Source: Raffaelea ambrosiae (Eukaryota > Ascomycota > Sordariomycetes > Ophiostomatales > Ophiostomataceae). From it: 64,000 nt of DNA. Both the position numbers and the translations under genes were made by a program. Below the pieces are notes generated by a model that was not told the DNA's origin, did not search any database, and saw nothing but the letters and a program-made list of their open reading frames with translations. The stretch covers positions 1,143,790 to 1,207,789 of the forward strand of contig PCDI01000001.1 of NCBI GenBank assembly GCA_002778195.1. The letters run 5' to 3'. Shown here one piece after another: positions 10,650 through 21,556 of this stretch (positions are counted from its first letter, which is position 1; each line of letters starts with the position of its first letter).

Positions 10650-13487
10650 ATGGGTAAGTACTACCCACCGCCACCAGGCCTCGACCGCGCCGGTCCGACG
10701 TCTTTGCCCCCTCGCCCGCCATCGCAGCTGGACTCATACCGGCCTCCATCAGGTCCGAGCGGAGGCAGTAACCGTGGTCGCGATGGCCGCGATGGAGGAA
10801 CCGAGGGCGACCGCGGCCGGCGCAACCGTGGCGGTCGCAAGCGCAATAAAAACGATCGCAACAACAATCGCGACAACAACAACAACAACAACAACAACCA
10901 CAACAACAACGATAGCACCCTTCCTTCCCGTCCACCTCTGTCGCCGATGCGCAGCAGTGTTGGCTTCTCTGCCGGCGGGGGATTCTCTGGGACCGCCGGG
11001 AACGGGCCTGCGCCACCGCAAGGCGACTTTACCTTCCGTGCCGAGAAGCCCCCCGGTGTCTACGAAGCGCAGCAGCGCGGTGGAGACTCGTACGCCCCAT
11101 CAGGCAGCAACCGGAACCTCAGGGATCGGGGCGGGGCGCCGCCGACAGGACCGCGCGGCGGCCGGAATCGCAATGGGAGAGACCGTCGCAACGACCGGCG
11201 CGAGAACTACCGCCCGAACAATGGCTACTTCCGGCCGCGCTTCTGGGCTGCCGACCGGCCGATTCTGTACGAGACGGAGACGTCACACCACGACGTCACG
11301 CAGAACTTTGTGCATGACAACGAGGGAACTACATATCTGAACCTGGATGACCTGTCCGATAGCGACGAGGCCGAGATGGACATTTCAGGCGACGAGAAGG
11401 CGGGGAAAGAGGAGACTACCACAAGCGAGGCGGGCGAGGTGGCCGAGCCGGGTGACCAGGGCGAGAACGGTGCCGAGCCGCCCAAAAAGCGAACTCGTGT
11501 GGCCAAGCCGGCGGCCGACGCGATGCCCAAGTGGTCCAATCCCGACCCGTACACGGCCCTGCCGGCGGAGCCGCCGCAGAAGAAGAAGGACGTCGTGCAC
11601 CTGATCCGCAAGGCACGGATGAAGGCGGAGAACGCGTCGACGTCCGCTCCAGCGGACGTGGAAGAGTTCATTTCCTGCGATATGGACAGCGATGAGGACG
11701 AGGGTGAAAATGAGGCGGACCAAGAGAGAAGCGACGACGGGCGTTATGATGGACACGGTCGCGACGCGTCAAGTGGCAGTGGCAGTGGCAGTGGCAGTGG
11801 CGGCGGCAATACCAAAAATGGAAGGAACGGCAAGGACGGCCGCACAAATTCTGCCAATGCGCCACCGCCCGACGCTCCCAAGGGCCCACGTGCACAGAAC
11901 AACAGCAGCAACGTCGCGAACAGCACCCAGCAGTCTGCGACGGCCGTCTTGTCCAAGTCGGCACTGGCAGCCCAGAGGAAGGCTGCCGCATCCGGCTCTG
12001 ATCCGGCAGCCGCCGAGCTGAACCCGTCCCGCAAGCGGACCCACGATGACCATCTCAAGCCGCTTAAGCTCCCGGAACATGCAAAGCTGAAGAAGGCCAC
12101 CAAGATGCCTACCAGCGGCAATATGATTAAAGACTGGCAGGTTGTTGCGAGAGAGGACCCAATGCCGTGGCTGGCCGATCACTCCGACACGGAGAATATG
12201 AATGAATGGTAGGAGAATGTTCCCTTAAGAGAAGAGAAGGAGGCAGGCCAAATTTAAGAGCGTACAGCCAAAAAGAAAAGGAAAGAAAAAAAGGAAAGAA
12301 ACGAAAAGAAAAGAAAACACGAGAAACAGACGCGCCCGCATCATGTGTATGTCATGCATTTGGTCACTTCACTAATCACCACACGGAGAACAGGCTACAC
12401 AAGGAGATCATGGATTTCTACGACCTGGTGAAGCCGCGTAGCTTCGAGCAGCGCCTGCGCCAGGACCTGATTGGGGAGCTCAACACAGCCGTACGTAAGA
12501 GGTACTCCAACGGCCGCGTCTTCTGCTTCGGGTCCTTCATGTCCGGCCTGTACCTGCCCACGGGCGACATGGACATGTGCATGTGCTCGACGCAGTTCCT
12601 GAACCGCCAGGTCCCCGTGTTCGATAAGAAGAGCCACCTGTACAAGTTTAGCAACTTCCTGGTTTCCAACCGCCTGGCCAAGCCGGACGGCCTGGAGCGC
12701 ATTGCCCATGCTAAGGTTCCGCTGGTCAAGTACATTGACACCAAGACGGGGCTCAAGGTGGACATCTCGTTTGAGAACACCAACGGCGTCACGGCCATCC
12801 GCACCTTTGAGCGTTGGAAGGAGCAGTACCCGTCCATGCCCATTCTTGTCACGCTGATCAAGCAGTTTTTGACAATGCGCGGCTTGAACGAGCCCGTCAA
12901 TGGAGGCATCGGCGGCTTCTCCATGATCTGCCTTGTCGTCAGCATGCTGCAGCTGTTGCCCGCCGCGCAGAATAGTATCTTGAACAGCGAGCAACACCTC
13001 GGCGAGCTGCTCCTTCAGTTTTTCGAGTTCTACGGCAAGGCCTTCAACTACAAGTACACGGCCATCCAACTGGACCCGCCGAGGTATTTGCAAAAGGTAC
13101 GTTATTTGCATGGATTTCTCTCTCTCGGAGATGAAGACCTCTCCAATTTTGTTTATGGATGCGGCTGCCTAACCATCCCCATAGGAGCAAATCAGACAGA
13201 TTTACTACAAGAATTTCGACCGGCTGTCAATCATCGATCCCAACAACCCGGAGAACGATATTTCCGGCGGTTCCAAGAACACAGCTTCTATTTTGCAGGT
13301 GTTCGCTGAGGCCCACGACATCCTGCAAGCGCGCATGGCCGAGCTGTCCTCGATGCCGCCCGACCAGCGCCGCAACCAGAGCATCCTGGGCACTATTCTG
13401 CGGGGGAACTACTCAACATACCAGAAGCAGCGCAAATATCTTCGAGACTTGTATGAGCGGGTGTACATGGAAGAGCCCACCGACTAA
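10650..13487 (+). CDS. TRF4: Trf4/Cid14-type non-canonical poly(A) polymerase (TRAMP complex)
   Basis: Three exons, 10650-12208, 12394-13096, 13185-13487, give 854 aa; introns 185 and 88 bp, the first with a CTAAT-type branch site. The first 500 residues are low complexity: PPPP start, an RG/N-rich run, acidic patches and a (GS)n run, ending with PKWSNPDPYTALP, seen in fungal Trf4 proteins. The catalytic domain starts at LHKEIMDFY (from 521): nucleotidyltransferase signature FGSFMSGLYLPTGDMDM with Asp578 and Asp580, third Asp643 in KVDIS, then the PAP-associated domain (GGIGGFSM, about 690). These enzymes add short oligo(A) tails to aberrant nuclear RNAs for exosome decay. The exon 1/2 junction splits the codon of Trp520. 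The ATG at 10650 is the first in frame. Very sure. Confidence 0.95.
10873..10910 (+). repeat. AAC trinucleotide repeat coding poly-Asn
   Basis: Imperfect AAC run inside TRF4 exon 1 encodes an asparagine stretch broken by His. Part of the disordered N-terminal region. Confidence 0.9.
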
Positions 13488-14851
13488 GCTTGACCCTAGC
13501 AGGTCACTGATGTGATTTTGTCTCGACTATTTTACGGCAACGAAGAACATGAAGACGACGGAGCAAAGGTGGACCGTGTGGCAGTGGAGAGAGCATGGAT
13601 GGGATGCGAGTGGCGTTGGGGGCAGATGCAACAGACTTGTTGTGTTGCGGCGGTGGTTGATGTGAGAATTCCCGGCTACTTGATTTGCATGGCGGCTACC
13701 CTCGTCTTCTTGCATTCTGAGACTCCCCTTCCCTTTCTCGTGCTTGCTTTTTGTTTGGCCAACACTTACTGACCTTGTGGCTCAAACAAGCAGAGAATTT
13801 TATGTTTGCCCCTACAGAGACCAGACAACTGGCTCTGCGTTTGCACTTTTTTAATGTCGTCGATTTGTTCTCTTTTACATCCCCGGTTGTCGAAGTGCCC
13901 ATGGCACATTCATTGATACCACCACATGTATACCATTAGAGGGACGGCGCACTCTAGGCGTTTGCTTTCCCTTGTTGTTTGCTATATCCCACTACCCTTA
14001 GGCGCAGACACGGTCATGATTCTTGTCTTCTTTTTTTTAGAGAGAGATGTCGGTTAAGGAAGACCGACGTGTCCTTCCATTTATGAGGCCGGTGGCGCAA
14101 ATCAACGGATAATTTTCTCTTACTCCCTCTTTCCCTGTGTGGTGTTCTGGACTAACACTTTAGGACCAAGCCGAGCCCATACTAATACGTGATGTACAAC
14201 CCGAATGCCACAACGTCATGTCTTGCTAACTATGGTGTCTAAACAGATCAAAAAGTTGGACAAGAAACAACTTTTCTTGGTCTTTGTGCTGTCCCCTTTC
14301 GTGTCTTGCAAAAGATTACATGGGGACGGCATGCCAACCCCGCACAAACGACAGAAAATCTATGGAGACGGGCGTCTTTTTTGTGTTCCTACTTCCAAGG
14401 CAAAGAAGACGACCGCCGCCATCTTTTCTCACTGCATGCTGGACTTTATGCCCGGCTGTGGGGAGGAAGGGTCGTTTTGGGGGTGGGGGCTTGTTGTTTA
14501 CTTGGAACAGCTTCACGACTGGGAGACCTTTAAAGAATGAGCATTCTCTTTTGGTATATGCGTTTGGAAAGATGAGCTATGAAGTGAATACGTTTCCTAG
14601 CCTATGTCTACATGTTGTTTCATTTGATTCCCCAGTATGCAACAGAGTAGGAGAAAAGGGCAAAAGACGAAAGATGAAGAGGAAAACAAAACCACCCTAT
14701 GGAGGAATATTTTTCGACGAAAAGATGAGAATACAAAATGAATGAAGAAGTTATGAATGAAAAAAAAGAGAAAAAGAGAAAAAGTATTGGCCAACGTCTC
14801 TCGAGTGGAGAACGTGTCTTTTTTGTTTGCCGTGTCTTGCAGGTGACTGCA
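13488..14851. other. convergent intergenic region, no gene seen
   Basis: Lies between the TRF4 stop and the stop of the secreted protein gene; the two genes converge, so it holds both 3' ends. Only chance frames are present. Confidence 0.6.
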
Positions 14852-15922
14852 TCATGAGCAGGTGAAGTCACAGCTCAGTCCCGCCTGCTCGGTCACCAGC
14901 TGGGCTTTGCACTGCGCCACGCCACTGGCCTGGGCCACACAGCAGCTGGATGCGCAGTCGGCCTTGCTCAGGCACTGGCCGGTGATGAACTGGGTGCCGG
15001 CACCCGTGCCGACGTTTTGGCTGCCGGCCAGGGAGGAGTCGACGGCGCACTGGGCCGAGGAGGCGGCTGAGGAGGCGGCCGCGGAGGAAGCGGTCGGCGC
15101 CGCACTCGACGCAGCCGCGGGGGCCGGGGCGGACGATGCGACCACGGCCACCGCCGAGGACACAGCAGCCGGCGCAGCCGAGGACGCCGCCGAGCTGGAC
15201 GAGGCGCTGGACGAGGCGCTGGACGAGGCGCAGGTAAAGTCGCAGCTCCCGCCGGCCTGCTCGGTCACCAGGCGGGCCTTGCACTGGGCCACCCCGCTGG
15301 CCTGCGCGACGCAGCAGCCCGACGCGCAGTCGGCCGGGCTCAGACACTGGCCGGTGATGAACTGGGTGCCGGCACCCGTGCCGACGTTTTGGCTGCCGGC
15401 CAGGGAGGAGTCGACGGCGCAGGAGGCAGACGTGGTGTCCGTGGACGATGTGCCGGAGGAGGAGGAGGAGGAGGAGGAAGCAGGCGCAGCTGCAGAGGAC
15501 GAAGTGTCGGCTGTTGTGTCTGTGGTGTTGGCGCCGTCGCCGAAGCCGCAGCCGGCCTTGCCATTGACATTGCCAACGTCGATGCCCGAGCAGATGCCCG
15601 TGGACGAGTCGCCGACAATGGCGGCACAGCACGACTGGACGGTGGCCTGGCTGCAGTCGGCGGTGCTGAGGCAGGCGCCGGTGATGAACTGGAGGCCCTG
15701 GCCGTTGCCGACGTTCTTGGTGCCATTCGGATCGGGGGCGATGGGGCTGGGGGCGGCGAGGACCGAAGCGGAGACTAGGGGAAAGATGGACGTCAGCATA
15801 GATGTTTTTTTTTTTTTTTTTTCCCGTTCGAGGTCGAAACCGATGCAGTAGCAAAATGACCCGCGAAACGTTCAAGAGGTGGACTGACAAGCAAGGAATG
15901 CGGCGAATGAAAGGCGAGCCAT
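14852..15922 (-). CDS. secreted cysteine-rich protein, three tandem modules (BAS2-like)
   Basis: Two exons, 15922-15889 and 15774-14852, joined across a 114-bp intron (donor GTCAGT, branch GCTGACG) give 318 aa. Splicing creates a clean signal peptide, MARLSFAAFLAFSASVLA, cut before APSP; the unspliced upstream Met would not give one. The mature protein has three related modules (about 31-90, 130-193, 254-317) built on the pattern NVG.G.G.QFITG.C.S.ADC...CC. Module 1 has 6 Cys, modules 2 and 3 have 8 each. Ser/Ala-rich linkers separate them. The pattern resembles the small Magnaporthe biotrophy-associated secreted protein BAS2 and relatives, which carry one module. Function unknown: apoplastic effector or wall protein are both possible. 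Structure sure, effector role only inferred. Confidence 0.85.
14973..15049 (-). repeat. 77-bp exact direct repeat, copy in module 3
   Basis: Identical base for base to 15345-15421. It codes the stretch from the first module Cys to the Cys after FITGQ, so modules 2 and 3 are a recent internal duplication or have been converted. Confidence 0.93.
15345..15421 (-). repeat. 77-bp exact direct repeat, copy in module 2
   Basis: Partner of the copy at 14973-15049, 372 bp away in the same frame. Confidence 0.93.
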
Positions 15923-18873
15923 GGTGAAGTGTTTGGTGAGACAAAAAAAGGTCTGAAACAAGTCAAATAGTTTGGGAGTAAAAAAAAGAAAAAAAGAAAA
16001 AAAAAAGAGAACGTGGGCAAGTGAATGTGATCAATTGACACCAGGCCAAGAAAAGAGAAAAGTATGAAGAATGAAGGAACTGTCTCGTACACAGTACCGA
16101 GACAAGAAAGACACACAAGAAATGCAAACAAGGTAAAAGATGCAGAAAGAACAAAAGAAGACAGGCTTGTGGAAACAAGTAGAATGGAAAGGCACACAAA
16201 AAAAACCAGACAGAGCCAGAGGATCACGGCAACCTTAAGTAATGTTGCACCCTTGGTCTCGACATTGGCGGCTAGCTGTTGCCAGTGTTCTTATTTTCTC
16301 TCCTGACGATCGACGTCAGATCATGGAGGGGGCGGAGTCCAACAGGATCTGCAAGAGCAAATGAAAGGGCAAGCTCTGAGTGCATGCATGTGTATGTGTG
16401 TGCGTGTGTGTGTCTTCGTCTAGTTATTTCGTCTTGCCACTGCAGCTATGCGCTGGCCGGGGGGGTCGACCGCAAAAGGGGGGAGGAAAGAGAAAGAAGG
16501 GTATCCACCGGAGAATCGAGCCGGGCACGGCAGTCCGTGCGGTGAACGATGCAGTTGTTGTCGCAGGACAGAAACGGGGAATGGGCCCAATGAAGAAGCT
16601 GTGTTCCAATGTAGAAGGTGTCAGATGGAACAGACGAGGGTGCTTGTTTTGTGTTGTCTGGTTTTTTTGGCTTCTTTTCTTTCCTTCTCTCTTGTTTTGT
16701 GGTTTCATGAATAGGGAGTCTGGACCCTTCCTTCGTTTTTTTTTCTTGTTTTTTTTTTCTTGTTTTTTATTTTTCCCCCTTCAGACCTTCTCTCTTCGGA
16801 CGGAACCAACAATCTTCCTCGAACAGGAGCCGGTTTCCGGAAGGAGGGGGGCAGGGAAGCATCTCGACTGCTCGGTCGAATCAGAATAGGGTGCGGCCAA
16901 GAAGACAGGTCGAGGAGAGACGTCTCCTGCAACCGGGAGAGAAGGTTTCCATGCTCACTGAGAGGGGGGGGGCGAACAAAGATAGCAGGGGAGACATAAG
17001 GAGAGAGAAATAGACGAGATCGATAGGCTAGGAAGGTGGCCAGCACAACAAGCATATTTGCCAACTTGAGAGCGTCGTCTCATCACATGGCCGCAGCGTG
17101 AGGCCGCGCAGTTGAGACATGCGTGTAAGCTTTGCATGGATGCATTTTAGCCATTCACGCCTGGGCCACGACGGGTCCTATGTTTGCTTCTAGGGACCTC
17201 GTCAGAAACTTTAGAAACGCCAAAGACAGGAAAACAGAAAAGGGGGAATAAAGAATCAAAGACATCCGTGCTCAAGCAAAAGAGAAGGGGAAAGAGAAGA
17301 TGTTCAGACGACCCAGTGGTGCTTCGGTTTTTTTTTGTTTTTTTTTTTGGTCTTGCGTGCTCCCGCGATGTTTCGATCTGCCCAACCAGAATACCAAATT
17401 CCTGCAGAGAAGAGGAGCAGCAAACGCATGGGAGAAAGCAGCAGCAGGCTTACCCCGAGCCTGTGTGCCCGTTGCGGACTTGGCTCTTTGCTTGTCGTCG
17501 AGACAGTCCCCTGCCATCGCCGTTGCTTCACGGTTTGCGGCTCTCTGACCCCACACAAAACATGCGCAATGGCCAGGCCTATCAAAGTGGAACCAGCCCT
17601 GTTCGACACTGGGCCATGCCAATAAGCTTTTGCTCCTCTCCCCGGAGCTTGCAGGGGGGGCGCAGCAGAGCCTCCAAAAGGTCTCAAAATCCTCCCAATG
17701 CGCCCCCCCCGAAGGACCCCCCAATTGGCGACCCCTCCAAGATTGTCCCGAGGCAGGGGGGTGGGTTTGTGTCGGTGCGTGTGGGCGGGATCCAGATCGA
17801 GTTTGAAGACAGGGGTTGTGAGGCAACGATCAAACCTTCCCGAGGGGCAGGGACCTTTTTTCTTTTTTTTCTTTTTTTTCTTTTTTTCTTTTTTTCTTTT
17901 CTTCTTTTTTTTTTCTCTGGGTGTGTCGCTGCCTCCAAAACCTAATCTCACTCTTCCTTCCGCAGTGTACTCGTATTGCTCAGCACGTGCATTGCTGTGG
18001 CGAGGCCCTTTTGACGACTAGACATTTATGCGCCGACAGAATGCCTGGCAGCCGTCGATTGGACTGCCTTGACAGACAAGTGAAGCGAGGCATGTTTAGC
18101 GAGCTGGTGCGCAAAAACAAAAACAAAAAAATGGAACATCCGAATGCATCCGGTTCCAAGTTTGGCTTGCAAAGAACATTCCGGCCTCTGTTTGTGGCCA
18201 ACATGCCCCAAAAAAAAAAAATGCATGAGAAACTTCCCATGCAGAGTCTGGCCGAAGCCAGAGCTTTGGTATGCTTGATTCTGGCCAGGTGGTCTCTGCC
18301 AAGCCGTCACGGTTGCATGGGCGGCTACGATACTGACATGTAAGCCCCAAGCAAAAACAAAAATAAAACCCGAAAATAAAAATAAAATAAAATAAAACCT
18401 GAAAAGAACAGGAAACACAATGCAGAACACCACACGTCCATATGCAAACCCGGGACACGATCTCTAAAGTGTGCTGCAATATTGGATGTCCAGGCCGTGG
18501 CACTGAAGCAGGTTTAAAAAAAAAAAAGCACCGCAGAGTCAAATTGTGGGCAAATAACCTGCCAAGCACAAAACCGCACATCATTTGGATTCGTGATGAT
18601 CGCCAGATGATCGCCGTGGGCGCAGTCGAGATATGATCTGCCTGTGCCAGGGCAACCACCCCTGGTCTTGTCTGGGCATCCTTGGGGGTATCATTGCGCA
18701 TCGCATGCTCACAGCCTCCCGGTTCAATCGCTGCATAACGCGGCGATCCGCAGTGAGAACATTTGTGAGGGCGAGGCCTCGCCAGAGATGGTCACCAAAT
18801 GACCTCGATCTTGGGCCTTCCATCTCGTGTACCGCTTGTCCTTGTCCTTTATTGTGTTTGCATTCATCGGCCG
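15923..18873. other. 2.95-kb spacer, no gene seen
   Basis: Contains the presumed promoter of the secreted protein gene at its left end. The rest has A/T and C/T runs, including T-rich blocks near 17850-17915 and AAAAT-type repeats near 18355-18400. No frame shows a recognisable protein. Confidence 0.55.
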
Positions 18874-20670
18874 TCAGAGAACGGTCCTCAAACCTTGGTC
18901 GGTGGGTGGCCATCGCCAGTGTAGTTCAACCACTGGGCCGCTCTCCTCAGCCTCGTCTTCAGAATCCTCAGAATCCGAGTCGGCAAACCATTCATGACCC
19001 CAAATGCTCCTTTCGTGCCGTGACCACCCATTTGGGCGTAGCCAGGTGAAGATGTTTTGCGTTGCATTTTCGGATATGCCTTTCTTTGCCTGATCCATCT
19101 CTTCGTAAGAAACGTGTTTCTTGGAGATACCATTGCCCTGGTCTTTCTTATAACGCACCCAAAGGAACGAGATTCGTAGACGCACGTGGCACCATAGCCC
19201 AGACAACCACTTGAACCGCAATCGTAGTCCGGCGTCATCCCGCACCACTCAATCAAAACCTTGGTAAGAAAGCTGGTGGTGTTTACACTCGGCGTGGGTG
19301 CGCACTGCGACGTCGACATCTTCCAGCTGCGTCGCACCAAGTAGTCTCCATTGTATCACGGGAGGTCGACTGTAGCCATCCGCCTAACAGAGGAACAGCA
19401 GCCGGCACTCATCAGCGCGGGCAATGTGTGCACTGCCCGAGCTGGAAGTCGGTCGCTGGAGGAATGTCTGCGTTGTGCCCGACCACGCAGCAGAGTGAAG
19501 GTCGATGGGGATCTGTCCTCGGCGAGCTTCTTTCAGCAACGTCCCTTGCAACCCGAGAACTGTCGCGCCAAGCCACAAAAACGAGACTTTGGGCGACCGG
19601 TCTATCAGCATACGCCCCCGCACAAGGGGCTCGTGCCGAGAGAGCCTGTCGATGGTAGCCATTTCTCCTTGTAGCCAAGCAGAGACAGCATTGCAATCCA
19701 CACTGGGCTCGTAAAAGACGTTGAGCAGCATGGGCCGCAGTCTTCGGGTGTAGTAGTTTAGCACGATGAGTCTGTCTAAGTTATGACCTTGCAAATCCCA
19801 CTTACAGCGGCCCATGGAAGGAAACAAGAGCACGGCGGTAAGGGCGGCGTGGCTTTGAGCAGCGAGATTATGGCGAGCACAGAACCTTTGTAGAAAACGG
19901 CCGGCATCCAAGGAGGATGGCGGCGATGGCGAGGCGGAACGGGGCGAAGAAGTTACGCTGAATCCCAACAACAGCCGAAGACCGCCTTGGCGTTGGACAG
20001 ACCAAGGGGCCAGAAACGTCTCGCCGTCGACACGCATAGTAGCACGCCAGCCGTGGTCTTCCGCCAAAATGGCAGACCACCACCGGGCTTCATCGGAGCT
20101 CACTTCTCCGATATCCACAACAACGGTATCGTGTTCAGCCGAACCCTTTTTACCGCTGCTCTTGGCCGCGGACTCCTCGCCGTATATGAGCGTGCAAGGC
20201 CCGGGCATCACCTCAGCCCACCGGGTGGAAAGGACGTAAGACCACGCCAAGGCAAGAACAGCAATATAGTTCCGGTAATACCGGCTGCCGTGAAACCATT
20301 CTTTGTAAAGGTCGGCCGTTGATGCTTCGGGGAGCAGCGTGGTCGCATTGGTGGACGCTACTTCGATCCGTGCCGGCAGCTGGAAGGAGGGCGGGCGACG
20401 CCTACAGATACGCCGGGCGCAAATTCGGGCCTCGTTTGCAATCTTCTCGCGCTTGATCCTCACGGTTCGTGGAAAGAAAGGTTGCGCTTGGAGCACGCAT
20501 TGGAGATCGACGAAAGGAGGGCTGGTATGCTCGACGGCGGAGGCGTGCAGCGAAGACCACAAGTAGAAGGCTTGGCCATGCGTCGTGCAGAACTGTTCGT
20601 GGGCGATACGGACCGCATCGCCTGTTTCCGAGCGGGTGTTGCTCGCGCCAGCCATGCCGCTTCCTCGCAT
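18874..20670 (-). pseudogene. conserved fungal hypothetical gene with two in-frame stops
   Basis: From the ATG at 20670 one frame runs to a TGA at 18874-18876 (599 codons) but is interrupted by TAG at 19386-19384 and TGA at 19251-19249. The parts read as one protein of an uncharacterised ascomycete family I know only as hypothetical: YYRNYIAVLALAWSYVLSTRW, then WSAILAEDHGWRA, FCARHNLAAQSHAALTAVLL, MLLNVFYEPSVDCNAVSAWL, MLIDRSPKVSFLWLGATVLG, IARADECRLLFL; after the first stop YSRPPVIQWRLLGATQLEDVDV; after the second IFTWLRPNGWSRHERSIWGH. Conserved-looking sequence abuts the TAG on both sides, which argues against an intron there. Both stops can arise by one C-to-T change (CAG, CGA). Between the TGA and 19160 a shifted frame also looks protein-like, so small indels may exist. 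Alternatives are an unrecognised intron or a sequencing error. Confidence 0.65.
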
Positions 20671-21556
20671 CGTTCCATGGGCTGCTCCCCACCGCTCATT
20701 GCGATCTAGTATTTTGTGTTCTTTCTGGCTGAGTGAGAGGGTCCGTAACGGTATCGCGCACGTTTTTGCTTGGTCACGTCGCAGGGCTGAATGCGGTGAG
20801 CGAATACGGCAGAAATTATTGGCAGGACCGAGATAGGCAACTCGCACCCATAACTGCAGCGGCACAGCCCCAGACCCAGCCCAAAAGCTTAGCTAGCTTA
20901 GCCAGCTTAGCCAGCTTTTTTAACGTCATCCCGGCTAGGCTCCAGCGCACGACAATTGGCAACTAGTACTATTACTATGTACAATTCACCCCACAGGGGC
21001 GGTTCAGCTGCACCCCAGGCTAGTCAGCCTCGTGCGCCCCCCCCCTCTAAAACCCACGGTACGAGTAGTTATGTCCGTCAGCTCTTCCCTGCCGCTCTCA
21101 CGTCATATTACTACCCCCAGAGGCAGCCCGGGTGGCGGGCGTCGCAGAAAGAGAGGCTAAACCTACGACCGGTCCCCCCCCGTTGAAAAGCAACAAAGAA
21201 GCCGCCCAAGCCTGCCGCGTTCGCACCACTTGCCCTGACCCGCCTTTTTTTTTTCTTCCTGTCCTTTCTCACCAGCGTGCAATCGACGTCTCAGGGTCCG
21301 TCTTCTGAACAACACCCATATCTCGTGATGCTGCCCGACTTGTCATCGTGAGAACTGACCCACCTCTGGCGCGCTGTCCTAGCTCTGAAATTCCGAAAAC
21401 TGCCAAAAAAATTCCATCTCTTCCGCCATCTCTTTGATCCCATCCCTGCTTCTCGGCTGGTCACAAGCGGCTCCACAACCCCTCATCTGGGCTACCACCC
21501 CCCCCTACCCTCTCGCATCGTCGCCATCATCACCACCAAACGTGTCCACGATCGCC
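20671..21556. other. divergent promoter region, no gene seen
   Basis: Between the broken gene and the oxygenase, which are read away from each other. A short AGCTTAGC-type tandem repeat lies at about 20885-20915. C-rich stretches precede the oxygenase ATG. The oxygenase frame is open upstream of its ATG for some 40 codons but contains no other ATG. Confidence 0.6.

Noticed and set aside
12206..13309. Separate gene for the polymerase catalytic half
   Set aside because: The first half ends exactly at a GT donor in the Trp codon and the second starts after a CAG acceptor in phase; together they make one Trf4.
15775..15801. Start of the secreted protein at the downstream ATG (MLTSIFPLVS)
   Set aside because: That Met lies in the intron; the spliced upstream exon gives a proper signal peptide and in-phase join.
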